Of a DNA stretch of 64,000 nucleotides, positions 18,261 through 26,647 are shown piece by piece (the stretch's first letter is position 1; each line of letters starts with the position of its first letter). Source of the stretch: Corallococcus silvisoli (GTDB lineage: Bacteria > Myxococcota > Myxococcia > Myxococcales > Myxococcaceae); assembly GCF_009909145.1 (NCBI RefSeq), contig NZ_JAAAPJ010000010.1:124001-188000 (forward strand), read 5' to 3'. A program made the translations under genes and the position numbers. Below the pieces are notes generated by a model that had not been told where the DNA came from, searched no databases, and worked only from the letters and a program-made list of their open reading frames with translations.

Positions 18261-18968
18261 CTACTTGACCCCCCACCGCTTCTCGAGCGCCTGCTGCTCC
18301 GCCAGGCGCTGCTTCTGGCGCAGGCGCTCGGCCTTCTGCTGATCCGACTCCTCGGGCGTGGGGCGCACGGCCAGTTGATAGACGCTGCCCGCCAGGGCGA
18401 AGAGGAGCGCGGCGATGATGACGCCCCAGGGGCGGCTGGCCACCGCCTCCACGACGCCCCCGAACTGGTGCAGCGCCGCGAGCGCGCCAATCACCAGCAG
18501 CCACGCGCCCACCACGGACGCGACGATGCCGCTCACCTGCCGGTGGAGGAAGGCGCCGGCCAGGCCCCCCACGATGAAGCCCGGCGCGAAGCCGAGCAGG
18601 AAGTCGCTGGGGCCGGCGATCTGCCCCGCCAGGAGGCCCAGCGGCACGCCCAGGCCCACGAAGGTGATGGCCGGGGGGAAGAGGAAGCCCAGGGCCATCA
18701 GCGCCGCGGCCACGAAGGTGGGCAGGCGCGGATCCAGGTCCATCAGGTTCAGCCGCTGGGTGACGGCGCCCGTCCACACCAGCCCCAGCACCGCGCCCAC
18801 CGGGCCCGCCACCAGCCGGAACAGCTTGCCTCCGCCCGCCAGCAGCAGCACCACGCCCACGACGGCCACGACCCCGCCGGTCCACATGGGCAGCAGCCGA
18901 TAGATGCCCACCCAGCCGGAGGGGTTGAAGGTCTGGTACGACTTGAGCGCCAGGAGGAAGCCTTCCAT
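18261..18968 (-). CDS. Polytopic membrane protein, function unknown
   Basis: A 235-residue protein with about seven hydrophobic segments rich in Gly/Ala/Val/Leu (for example VVAVVGVVLLLAGGG, LGLLAGQIAG and VSGIVASVVGAWLLVIGALA). It ends in a charged, Gln-rich cytoplasmic tail (AERLRQKQRLAEQQALEKRW). The arrangement recalls DUF4203-like membrane proteins, but I cannot assign a family with confidence. The ATG at 18968 is preceded by GGAG at 6 nt; an upstream TTG at 18989 was rejected. It lies 27 nt after the small membrane protein gene and 82 nt before the repeat protein gene. Confidence 0.75.
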   Translation of the reverse strand: MEGFLLALKSYQTFNPSGWVGIYRLLPMWTGGVVAVVGVVLLLAGGGKLFRLVAGPVGAVLGLVWTGAVTQRLNLMDLDPRLPTFVAAALMALGFLFPPAITFVGLGVPLGLLAGQIAGPSDFLLGFAPGFIVGGLAGAFLHRQVSGIVASVVGAWLLVIGALAALHQFGGVVEAVASRPWGVIIAALLFALAGSVYQLAVRPTPEESDQQKAERLRQKQRLAEQQALEKRWGVK

Positions 18969-18995
18969 GGCGCTCCATCCTACCGACAACCGCCG

Positions 18996-19268
18996 CTACG
19001 AATAGCGGGTCAAGGCGAGCCCCAGCAGCACCGCCAGCACCACGGCGCCCAGCAGCGCGTAGCCGTAGAGCGCGCGGGGCGTGGCGGTGGCGCGCAGCAG
19101 GTCTTCCAGTCTCTCCCGGACTTCCGGGGAGGGGTCTCCGGCGAGGAGGGCCCGGGCGTCCCTCCGGGCTCCGCCCACGTCACCGGCCTCCTTGCGGGCC
19201 CAGGCCGCGCGCACGACTTCGGAGCCGGGGGCGCCGGGCGCCGGGGGCGTCTGTCCGCCTTTCGCCAT
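18996..19268 (-). CDS. Small tail-anchored membrane protein
   Basis: 90 residues. A Pro/Gly-rich N-terminus and a short helical region with Ala/Arg-rich, TPR-like spacing (AWARKEAGDVGGARRDARAL) precede a single C-terminal transmembrane helix (~69-86). No known domain is apparent. It heads the same-strand run of three membrane genes and the ketosynthase, and is divergent from the DUF4159 gene 56 nt away. Confidence 0.6.
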   Translation of the reverse strand: MAKGGQTPPAPGAPGSEVVRAAWARKEAGDVGGARRDARALLAGDPSPEVRERLEDLLRATATPRALYGYALLGAVVLAVLLGLALTRYS

Positions 19269-19324
19269 GGGTCGCCTCTATACCAGGGAATGCTGGCACC
19301 GGCCGACGGTATAAGCAGGTCCCC

Positions 19325-20083
19325 ATGCCCGTGCGGCCCCTCTCCCGTCGAAACCTCCTCCTCGGCACCGCCGCGCTCGTCCCGCTGCTGTCGGGGCGCG
19401 CGTCCGCCTTCGGCGAGAAGAGCCGGTTCATCCCCGCCGTGGCCCGGCATGGGGGCCGGTGGGACGGCCGGCTGTCTGGCCTGCGGCGGCTCGCGTGGGA
19501 GCTGCAGCGGCGCACGTCGGTGGAGGTCGTGCCGGACGCGCGCCCGTTCGCGCTGAGCAGCCCGGACCTCTTCGAGTACCCGTTCCTCTACTTCGGGGGC
19601 GACGGCGGCTTCCCGGCGCTCACCGACGCGGAGGTGTCCAACCTGCGCCGCTACCTCACATATGGCGGCTTCGTGTTCGGCGACGCCAACGACGGCAGCG
19701 ACGGGGACGGCTTCGACGCCAGCTTCCGCCGGGAGATGGCGCGCGTGTTGCCGCAGAGCCCGCTGAAGGAGGCGCCGGGGACGCACGTCGTCTTCAAGTC
19801 CTTCTTCCTGCTGGACGCGGCGCCCGGGCGGCTGCTGCACAAGCCGCTGCCGCTGGTGGCGAGCGTGGGCAAGCGGGCGGCGGTGATCTATTCGCAGAAC
19901 GACGTGGCGGGGGCCTGGAGCCGCAGCGAGGCCGGCGACTACGAGTTCGACGTGTCTCCGGGGGGCGAGCCGCAGAGGGAGCTGGCCATCCGCCTGGGCA
20001 TCAACCTGTGCATGTACGCGCTGTGCCTGGACTACAAGGACGACGCGGTGCACCTGCCCCTCATCCTCAACAAGCGGCGCTGA
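19325..20083 (+). CDS. DUF4159 domain protein with Tat-like signal
   Basis: 252 residues. The N-terminus (LSRRNLLLGTAALVPLLSGRASA) has twin Arg, a hydrophobic stretch and an AxA site, so export by Tat is likely. The rest matches the DUF4159 layout: YPFLYFGGDGGF, LRRYLTYGGFVFGDAND, and late ...YSQNDVAGAW and LGINLCMYAL. In other bacteria DUF4159 genes sit in MoxR/DUF58/vWA/glutamine-amidotransferase-like clusters of unknown envelope function. Here only the amidotransferase-like gene follows, 21 nt downstream. Confidence 0.85.
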   Translation: MPVRPLSRRNLLLGTAALVPLLSGRASAFGEKSRFIPAVARHGGRWDGRLSGLRRLAWELQRRTSVEVVPDARPFALSSPDLFEYPFLYFGGDGGFPALTDAEVSNLRRYLTYGGFVFGDANDGSDGDGFDASFRREMARVLPQSPLKEAPGTHVVFKSFFLLDAAPGRLLHKPLPLVASVGKRAAVIYSQNDVAGAWSRSEAGDYEFDVSPGGEPQRELAIRLGINLCMYALCLDYKDDAVHLPLILNKRR

Positions 20084-20104
20084 CGTGCCCTGGCGCGCGA
20101 CCGA

Positions 20105-22384
20105 ATGAACGCCCCGTCCTTCAACGCGTGGAAGCTCGTCAGCCTCTCGCCCCTGCCCGTGTGGGCGCTGGTGCTGTTGGGGGTGGGCCTTGCCCTGGGC
20201 ATCGTGCTGGCGGCGTGGGGCGTGCGCCGCGAACCGTCCCGGGGCCGCAAGCTGCTGCTCTGGGCGCTGCGCCTGGGCGCGGGCGTGGCGGCGCTGTTCT
20301 TCCTCCTGGAGCCCGGCATCCGGCACCTGCAGGTGGCGCGGATGAAGAACCGGGTGGCGGTGCTGGTGGACCGCTCGGCGTCCATGAACTTCCCGTCGGA
20401 GCCGGGCGGCCCCACGCGCAGCGCGCAGGTGGCGGCGTTCCTGGAGAAGGCGGCGCCGACGTTCGCGTCCTGGAAGGACCGCTTCACGGTGGAGGTGTAC
20501 GGGGTGGATCCGGAGCTGTCGCCGGTGACGCCCGCGCAGCTCGCGCAGGAGCCCGCGCGGGCGGGGACGACGGACCTGCTCGCGGCGCTGCGGTCCGCGG
20601 CCTCCGGAGGCCAGGGGACGCGCAAGCTGTCGGGGGTGCTGCTCTTCAGCGACGGCGCGGACAACACGGAGCTGAAGGCGGGGGCGGTGGGCCGGGCGCG
20701 GGCGGCGCTGGCGGACCTGGGCGTGCCGGTGTCCACGTTCCTGGTGGGGCAGGAGGCGCTGAAGGACCTGTCGGTGGAGGGGCTGAAGGTGGATGACTTC
20801 GCCTTCGTGCGCAACTCGCTGACGGTGGAGGTGGAGATCCACGGCCGCGGCTTCGCGGGCCAGGACATCCCCGTCGTCTTGAGCCAGGAGGGCAAGACGG
20901 TGGCGAACAAGCTGGTGCGGATGACCACCGAGGACGACGTGAAGCCGGTGTCCTTCACCTTCACTCCGGACCAGACGGGCCGCTTCGTCTACACGGTGAC
21001 GGTGCCCACGTTCCCGGATGAGGCGGTGAGCGAGAACAACAGCCGCTCGTTCACGCTGAAGGTCATCCGGGACCGGGTGCGCGTGCTGCTGGTGGTGGGC
21101 CGGCCTTCGTGGGACGAGCGCTTCCTGCGCGGGTTGCTCAAGCAGGACGCGAACGTGGACCTGGTGTCGTTCTACATCCTGCGCACGCTGTCGGACGACC
21201 CGGGCGTGACGAACGAGCGGGAGCTGTCGCTCATCCCGTTCCCGATGGAGGAGATCTTCGACACCAAGCTGCACACGTTCGACGTCGTCATCTTCCAGAA
21301 CTTCGGCTACTCCGACCCGTCGCTGTCCATCGCGGAGTACGAGCGCAACCTGGAGCGCTACATCCACGAGGGCGGCGCCTTCGTGATGATTGGCGGCGAC
21401 AGCGTGCTGGGCGAGGGCCGCGCGAGCATGCCCACGCTGATGGAGGCGCTGCCGGTGGAAGCGGCGGGGCCGGCGAACCCGGACCCCTTCAAGCCGCGGC
21501 TGACGCCGGAGGGCCTGCGGCACCCGGTGACGTCCATCGGGACGGGCGCGGCGAGCACGGAGGGGACGTGGGCGGAGCTCGCGCCCATCCCTGGCGCGAA
21601 CCTGACGCGGGCGCGCCCTGGGGCGACGGTGTTGATGGACCACCCGTTCATGACGGTGGATGGGAAGAACGCGCCGCTGGTGTCGGTGTGGGACTACGGG
21701 CGGGGCCGCGCGATGGTGGTGGCCACGGACGCGACGTGGTCCTGGGCGTTCACGTCGCACCGGGACGGCTCGCCGAACCGCGCGTATGACCGCTTCTGGG
21801 GCAACGCGCTGCGGTGGCTGGTGCGCGACCCGGACCTGACGACGCTGAAGGTGACGGCGGATCCGCCGTCGGTGGAGCCGGGGCGTCCGGTGGGCGTGGT
21901 GGTGCAGGCGCGGATGGCGGACTACCAGCCGGCGGAGGGCGCGCAGGTGCGGGTGGAGCTGTTCTCCGTGGCCACGCAGAAGCCGGTGGCGGTGCAGACG
22001 GGCGCGACGGGCGCGGACGGCGTGGTGCGGCTGGAGTTCGCGCCGCCGGCGCCGGGGCCCTACAAGCTGCTGGCGTCCGCGAAGAAGGGCACGGCGGACC
22101 TGGGCAAGGGCGAGGACGCGGTGGCGGTGCGCGCGGTGGGCCCGGAGCTGTCGGACGCGTCGGTGCGGCCGGAGCTGATGGAGCAGATCGCCAGCGCGAC
22201 GGAGGGCAAGGCGTACAAGCTGCCGCAGGACGGGCTGCCGGACGTGCCGCTGTTGGATCCGCCGGTGGTGGAGGTGGGGCGCGCGAAGGACCAGCCGCTG
22301 TGGGACCGCTGGTACTCCCTCACGGCGCTCATCGCGCTGCTCGGCGCGGAGTGGTTCGCGCGGCGGCGCTTCGGGTACGTGTGA
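20105..22384 (+). CDS. Membrane vWA / glutamine-amidotransferase-like protein
   Basis: 759 residues. There are transmembrane segments at ~17-40, ~50-70 and near the C-terminus (~737-753). In between is a vWA domain with MIDAS Asp89-x-Ser-x-Ser (VDRSASM) and a downstream LLFSDGADN. A CARDB-like beta region follows, then a class-I amidotransferase-like domain (IFQNFGYSDPSLSI ... GGAFVMIGGDSVLGEGR) in which no catalytic Cys-His pair is obvious. Such proteins are annotated as glutamine amidotransferase but are probably non-enzymatic envelope proteins. It follows the DUF4159 gene after 21 nt as an operon. The usual MoxR and DUF58 partners are absent from the window. Confidence 0.85.
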   Translation: MNAPSFNAWKLVSLSPLPVWALVLLGVGLALGIVLAAWGVRREPSRGRKLLLWALRLGAGVAALFFLLEPGIRHLQVARMKNRVAVLVDRSASMNFPSEPGGPTRSAQVAAFLEKAAPTFASWKDRFTVEVYGVDPELSPVTPAQLAQEPARAGTTDLLAALRSAASGGQGTRKLSGVLLFSDGADNTELKAGAVGRARAALADLGVPVSTFLVGQEALKDLSVEGLKVDDFAFVRNSLTVEVEIHGRGFAGQDIPVVLSQEGKTVANKLVRMTTEDDVKPVSFTFTPDQTGRFVYTVTVPTFPDEAVSENNSRSFTLKVIRDRVRVLLVVGRPSWDERFLRGLLKQDANVDLVSFYILRTLSDDPGVTNERELSLIPFPMEEIFDTKLHTFDVVIFQNFGYSDPSLSIAEYERNLERYIHEGGAFVMIGGDSVLGEGRASMPTLMEALPVEAAGPANPDPFKPRLTPEGLRHPVTSIGTGAASTEGTWAELAPIPGANLTRARPGATVLMDHPFMTVDGKNAPLVSVWDYGRGRAMVVATDATWSWAFTSHRDGSPNRAYDRFWGNALRWLVRDPDLTTLKVTADPPSVEPGRPVGVVVQARMADYQPAEGAQVRVELFSVATQKPVAVQTGATGADGVVRLEFAPPAPGPYKLLASAKKGTADLGKGEDAVAVRAVGPELSDASVRPELMEQIASATEGKAYKLPQDGLPDVPLLDPPVVEVGRAKDQPLWDRWYSLTALIALLGAEWFARRRFGYV

Positions 22385-22393
22385 GCCCGGGGT

Positions 22394-22422
22394 GCCCGGT
22401 CCCGCGACCGCGGGGACCGGGC
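22394..22422 (+). terminator. Hairpin terminator between the GATase-like gene and sodC
   Basis: Perfect 10-bp arms GCCCGGTCCC / GGGACCGGGC around a 9-nt loop, 9 nt after the stop of the plus-strand gene and 16 nt beyond the convergent sodC stop. Probably bidirectional. No T-tract. Confidence 0.62.
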
Positions 22423-22438
22423 GGGCCGTGCGTCGGGA

Positions 22439-22996
22439 CTACTCCGCCTTCTCCACCACGCCGCAGGCGATGCGGCCGCCCGCGTCGCCGGCCGGGTCGG
22501 TGTAGTAGTCGTCCAGCTTGGCGTGCACGACGACAGCGGAGCCGTCCTTGTCGAGCAGCGACTTCACCTTGAGGTCGGCGATGAAGATGTCGAACTGCAC
22601 CTTGCCGTCCTGGGGAATGTAGAGGTTCGGCAGGTCGCCGACGTGCTGCCCCTTGGGCGACAGCGAGCCGTGCTGCTTCTTCGTCGGGTTGAAGTGGCCG
22701 CCCGCGCTCTTGAAGTCCGGCGCATCGCACTTGCCGGTCTCGTGGATGTGGATGGCGTGCTCGCCCGCGGGCAGGTTCATCAGCGCGCCCTTCACCAGGA
22801 CGCCCTTCGGCGTCTGCTCGAGCGTCACCTCGCCCACGTCCTTGCCCTGAGCGTCCTTCAGCTGCGCCTTCACCGTCTCACCCTTCTTGGGCATGGGCTT
22901 CACCCCCGCGTCCGCGGGGGCCGGCGTCCCCGCGTCCTGGGCGAGGACGGGCGTGGAGAGGAGGGCGGCGGCGACAAACAGGGGGCGAATCGTCAT
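22439..22996 (-). CDS. sodC: Cu,Zn superoxide dismutase (periplasmic)
   Basis: A 185-residue exported enzyme that dismutates superoxide to hydrogen peroxide and oxygen. The signal peptide is MTIRPLFVAAALLSTPVLAQ. Metal ligands appear in order: HAIHIHE, GGHFNP, HGSLSPKGQHVGDLPN and VVVHAKLDDY. The two cysteines of the structural disulfide are in GKCDAPDF and RIACGVV. The Pro/Lys-rich spacer after the signal is usual for bacterial SodC. It appears monocistronic, 110 nt downstream of the methylase gene and convergent to the GATase-like gene. Confidence 0.95.
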   Translation of the reverse strand: MTIRPLFVAAALLSTPVLAQDAGTPAPADAGVKPMPKKGETVKAQLKDAQGKDVGEVTLEQTPKGVLVKGALMNLPAGEHAIHIHETGKCDAPDFKSAGGHFNPTKKQHGSLSPKGQHVGDLPNLYIPQDGKVQFDIFIADLKVKSLLDKDGSAVVVHAKLDDYYTDPAGDAGGRIACGVVEKAE

Positions 22997-23106
22997 GTCT
23001 CGGAGACTCCTGAAGTGGGTGACCCAGCGGCCATGACACTACCCACCCCCAGCGCCTTTCGCAGGTGAAAGTCCATCCCCGCGCGCGGCCAAGTGGTGGC
23101 GAGTCA

Positions 23107-24684
23107 TCACTCCGGCAGCGGCCCGTCCAGCGGCACCGGCACCACCCGCGAGGCGCCGAACGCGGGGGCCCACACCCGCTGCACCGGCCCTCCATTCAGG
23201 AAGCGCATCACCGCGCGGAACGCCGCCTCCGGCCCCCCCAGTCCCTCCGCCCAGGCCTGCCCCCGGGGCGAGAGGTTGGGCACCAGCGGCCCCAGCTCCT
23301 CGCGGGACTCCGCGCCCCGGGTGATGCCCAGGCCCTCTTCCCTCACGCGCAGCGGGACGTACAGCGGGGCGAAGCGCGCGTGCCGGTGGTCGTGCACGCA
23401 GCCCGGCTCCTCCAGGAGCGCCGCGGACAGGGGCAGCTCGCGCACGTTGAACAGGAGCTTCACCGCGCCCTCGTGCGGATCATACGGACCGCGCAGCCGG
23501 TGGTCCCCCCGGGGAATCAGCCGCCGGTCCAGGTAGCAGAACGCCTTCGCCTCCGGAGGCAGCGCGCCCCGGTGCCGCGCGCCGCCGTAGCGGAAGAACG
23601 GCCGCACGTGGCCTGTGTCCACCTCCAGCGGGGCGCCCTGCTTCAGCGCGCGCAGCTTGGGCAGCAGCGAAGGCTCCAGGCCATGCCCCCGCGCGAAGTC
23701 CTCCAGCGTGGCCTCCGTCGCGGCGCGGAAGGCCCGCAGGCGCGCGAGCAGCCGCTCCGCGTCCGCGTCCACCAGCAGCTCGTCGAAGCGCGTCTTCACG
23801 CCGGGCAGGCTCACCGGGATGAGCGTGGTGAGCAGCTCGCCTCGCGCCCGCCAGTCCGCGTCCAGCGCGGCGGCCTCCTGGGCGATGGGGGCCAACCGCC
23901 ACTCGGGCGGCTCGGGCGTGAAGCGCTGGCCCACGCCCTTGTGCTCGTAGCGGGGCGCGGGCGCGGGCGCGCCGGTGCGGGACGTCCACACCGTGATGCA
24001 CGTGCGCACCTGCGCGCCCGTGAAGACGCCGGGCCCCAGGTCCACCACCTCCCGCAGGTGGAGCACCTCCAGCAGGGCGCGGCGCAGCGGCGCGTAGATG
24101 AACGACTCCAGCAGGCTCGCGGGCGTGATGAAGGCCAGGCCCCCTGGCCGCGTCGCCAGCCGCTTCGTGGCGACGAGCAGGAAGAACGCGAAGTCGTCCC
24201 GCAGGCTGGTCCCCGGCGGCATCTCCAGCGGCACCAGGGCGCGCAGCCGCGCGTAGCACGCCGCGTCCTTCAGCACCGCGGACGTGCCGTTGTAGGGCGG
24301 GTTGCCCACCCATAACTCCGCGTGCCCCTCCGGCGTCCCCGCGAGCAGCGGCTCCAGGCCGTCCCGGAGCGCGTCGCCCACGCGCACGTCCGCGCCCGGC
24401 ACCCGCGCCTGACACAGGCGGGCCACGCCCTCGTCCAGCTCCAGGCCGCACAGCCGCGCGTCCGGCCGGAGCCTCGAGGCCGCCGCGAGGAAGGCCCCCG
24501 CGCCACAGGCGGGATCCACCACCGTGAGCGGCCCGTCCTCCAGGTGTGACAGCGCGAGCGCGAGCGTGCGCTCCACGAGGGGCGCGGGCGTGTAGAAGGC
24601 GCCCACCGCCTTGCGGTCGATGCCGGGGAACCGGTGGACCAGCAGCTCCTCGTCCAGCTCGGGCGTGTCGATGGCGCGGGCCAT
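23107..24684 (-). CDS. N6-adenine DNA methyltransferase-like protein (Eco57I/type I-like), orphan
   Basis: 525 residues. The N-terminal block GAFYTPAPLVE leads to SAM motif I (VVDPACGAGAF, ~55-65) and the catalytic motif IV NPPY (~146-149, VGNPPYNGTS). This order is that of gamma-type N6-adenine methylases. The C-terminal half should hold the target-recognition region (FCYLDRRLIPRGD etc.). No restriction endonuclease or specificity subunit is adjacent, so it is either an orphan methylase or acts on another substrate. It lies 21 nt downstream of the K+ channel gene on the same strand and may be co-transcribed with it. Confidence 0.82.
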   Translation of the reverse strand: MARAIDTPELDEELLVHRFPGIDRKAVGAFYTPAPLVERTLALALSHLEDGPLTVVDPACGAGAFLAAASRLRPDARLCGLELDEGVARLCQARVPGADVRVGDALRDGLEPLLAGTPEGHAELWVGNPPYNGTSAVLKDAACYARLRALVPLEMPPGTSLRDDFAFFLLVATKRLATRPGGLAFITPASLLESFIYAPLRRALLEVLHLREVVDLGPGVFTGAQVRTCITVWTSRTGAPAPAPRYEHKGVGQRFTPEPPEWRLAPIAQEAAALDADWRARGELLTTLIPVSLPGVKTRFDELLVDADAERLLARLRAFRAATEATLEDFARGHGLEPSLLPKLRALKQGAPLEVDTGHVRPFFRYGGARHRGALPPEAKAFCYLDRRLIPRGDHRLRGPYDPHEGAVKLLFNVRELPLSAALLEEPGCVHDHRHARFAPLYVPLRVREEGLGITRGAESREELGPLVPNLSPRGQAWAEGLGGPEAAFRAVMRFLNGGPVQRVWAPAFGASRVVPVPLDGPLPE

Positions 24685-24705
24685 GCCCCGCCATCCTAGC
24701 CAGAT

Positions 24706-25560
24706 TCAGCGGACGGGCTGCGAGGGGACCCAGTCCAGCGCCGTGCCGCACCGTTTGCAAAAGCGCGCATCCAGGTCATGACCCTGTGCGCCACACCCGG
24801 GGCACGCCTGGGTGTCCTGACGCTGACGCGTGGCGGCAGCGAGCTCCACCGACACGATGCCGGTGGGCACCGCGATGATGCCGTAGCCCATCACCATCAG
24901 GATGGACGCGATGAACTGCCCCAGCACCGTCTTGGGCGTGATGTCGCCGAAGCCCACCGTCGTCATCGTCACGATGGCCCAGTACATGGAGCGGGGGATG
25001 CTGTCGAAGCCGTGCGCCTCGCCCTCCACCATGTACATCAGCGCGCCCATGATGACGTCGATGCTCAGGACCGCGCCCAGGAAGACGACGATCTTCGCGC
25101 GGCTGGCGAGCAGCGCCTTGAGCAGCACCTCCGCCTGACCCAGCAGGTGCCCCAGCTTGAGGATGCGGAAGACGCGCAGGAGGCGCAGCACGCGCACCAC
25201 CAGCAGCGTCTGCGCGCCGGGGAACAGCACGCTCAGGAACGACGGCAGCAGCGCCATCAGGTCCACGATGCCGAAGAAGCTGCGCGCGTAGTCCAGGGGC
25301 CGGCGCACCGCGATGAGCCGCAGCACGTACTCCAGCGCGAAGAGGACGGTGAAGACCCACTCCGCGACATGCAGCGCGTGGCCGTAGCCCGCACGGACCT
25401 GCGCGACGCTCTCCAGCATCACCGCGCCCACGCTGAACACGATGGCCCACAGCAGGGCCACGTCGAACGCCTTCCCCGCCGGCGTGTCGGACTCGAAGAT
25501 GACGGTGTGCAGGCGGGCGCGGAAGCCGCCCGCGGGGCTCTGTTCAGACGGCCGGTTCAC
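24706..25560 (-). CDS. Voltage-gated-type potassium channel with C-terminal zinc ribbon
   Basis: A 284-residue inner-membrane ion channel. Six transmembrane helices are visible. S4 has regularly spaced Arg (VVRVLRLLRVFRILKL), and the pore helix and selectivity filter read TMTTVGFGD. The cytoplasmic tail ends with a two-CxxC zinc ribbon (CPGCG ... FCKRCG), an unusual addition for a Kv-like channel that could sense metal or redox state or mediate binding. The GTG start at 25560 begins the first segment that fits the family; the open frame upstream runs antisense to the neighbouring gene and was excluded. Divergent from the bestrophin-like gene by 189 nt. Confidence 0.88.
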   Translation of the reverse strand: MNRPSEQSPAGGFRARLHTVIFESDTPAGKAFDVALLWAIVFSVGAVMLESVAQVRAGYGHALHVAEWVFTVLFALEYVLRLIAVRRPLDYARSFFGIVDLMALLPSFLSVLFPGAQTLLVVRVLRLLRVFRILKLGHLLGQAEVLLKALLASRAKIVVFLGAVLSIDVIMGALMYMVEGEAHGFDSIPRSMYWAIVTMTTVGFGDITPKTVLGQFIASILMVMGYGIIAVPTGIVSVELAAATRQRQDTQACPGCGAQGHDLDARFCKRCGTALDWVPSQPVR

Positions 25561-25749
25561 GGCCGCGCAGCTTAGACGCAATCCCTCGCCCGTCGAGCCG
25601 CCCGGCCTCCACACGGGGGCGGCGGTTCCGCGTCCGGAACGTTCACGGCCATCCCTGGCCCTGGACCCGTGGGCGCGTTGCCTCCCGCGCCCCCAGGCTC
25701 CACCGTCCCTGGCTTCCCAGTTCGTGGGGCGGAGGCGTTGCGGCGCACG

Positions 25750-26511
25750 ATGAAGATCGTCGAAATCATGCCGACGTGGATGCTCGCCACGGTGGTGTTG
25801 GTCCTGCTCTTCCTGAGCCTGGAGTTCGGCTTCCGGCTCAGCCACCGCAAGCAGGGGCTGGACGACGTGGCGGCGCTGCAGGCGTCGGTGCTCGGCCTGG
25901 TGGCGCTCCTGCTCGCCTTCTCCTTCTCCATGGCCTCGGACCGCTACACCCTGCGCCGCGACCTCGTCGTGAAGGAGGCGAACGCCATTGGCACGTTCTA
26001 CCTGCGCACGGACTTCCTCCCCGAACCCACGCGCGGCGAGCTGAAGATCCGGCTGCGCCGCTATCTCGAGGTCCGGCTCGAGGGGTACCAGGACGCGGCG
26101 GACCCGGAGCTCTTCGCGCGGTGGCTCCAGGAATCCGATGCGCTCCAGGCTCAGTGCTGGTCGTTGCTCGCGGGCGTGGCGCCACAGCTCCAGACCGCGG
26201 TCCTGAACCTGACCACCCAGGCCCTCAACGACATGCTGGACGTCTCCGCCGAGCGTCTGGCGGCCTCCCGCAACATCATCCCGAACACCATCTTCGCCCT
26301 GCTGGTCGTCGGGATGATGGGCTCGGCGATGCTCCTGGGCTTCCGGCCGGAGACCCACGCGCGGGGCGGCCTCCCCTGGGTCATCTTCGTGGTCATCCTC
26401 ACCGCCGTGATGTTCGCCCTCGTGGACCTGGACGTCCCCCAGCGCGGGCGCATCCGCGCGGATCAACAGCCGCTGCGCGAACTCCAGCAGCAGCTGCGCT
26501 CCCATCCCTGA
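25750..26511 (+). CDS. DUF4239 / bestrophin-like membrane protein
   Basis: 253 residues with four predicted transmembrane helices, two near the N-terminus (~9-28 and ~45-62) and two near the C-terminus (~180-200 and ~210-228), separated by a long helical segment. The motif LRRDLVVKEANAIGTFYLR is typical of the DUF4239 bestrophin-like family, whose transport function is unproven. The ATG at 25750 places the first membrane helix at the start. The 189-nt gap upstream, shared with the divergent K+ channel gene, contains an inverted repeat GTTCCG-N4-CGGAAC at 25624-25639 that could be an operator. Confidence 0.82.
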   Translation: MKIVEIMPTWMLATVVLVLLFLSLEFGFRLSHRKQGLDDVAALQASVLGLVALLLAFSFSMASDRYTLRRDLVVKEANAIGTFYLRTDFLPEPTRGELKIRLRRYLEVRLEGYQDAADPELFARWLQESDALQAQCWSLLAGVAPQLQTAVLNLTTQALNDMLDVSAERLAASRNIIPNTIFALLVVGMMGSAMLLGFRPETHARGGLPWVIFVVILTAVMFALVDLDVPQRGRIRADQQPLRELQQQLRSHP

Positions 26512-26554
26512 GGCATCCCCCGGGCTGGCGCGCGCCGGACGGGCACGGCGCGGG

Positions 26555-26600
26555 AAAAAAGGCGGAACCCGAGCCCCTTTGGAAACTCCCGGGTTCCGCC
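26555..26600 (-). terminator. Rho-independent terminator of the acetate operon
   Basis: On the minus strand GGCGGAACCCG and CGGGTTCCGCC form an 11-bp stem (arms 26590-26600 and 26561-26571), followed directly by TTTTTT (26560-26555). It lies 48 nt beyond the actP stop. This is the clearest intrinsic terminator in the window and marks the end of the operon. Confidence 0.9.
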
Positions 26601-26602
26601 CT

Positions 26603-26634
26603 GTCCTCCACGTCGAGGAAGATGCCGTGGAGGA
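26603..26634. terminator. Second hairpin behind actP
   Basis: Perfect 10-bp arms GTCCTCCACG / CGTGGAGGAC with a 12-nt loop, between the actP stop and the main terminator. It may be a tandem terminator or a 3' processing hairpin that protects the transcript. Confidence 0.45.
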
Positions 26635-26647
26635 CGGCCGAGCAGCC

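Noticed and set aside
23107..24684. Complete restriction-modification system
   Set aside because: Only the methylase-like gene is present; neighbouring genes encode a K+ channel and SodC, with no endonuclease or specificity subunit.
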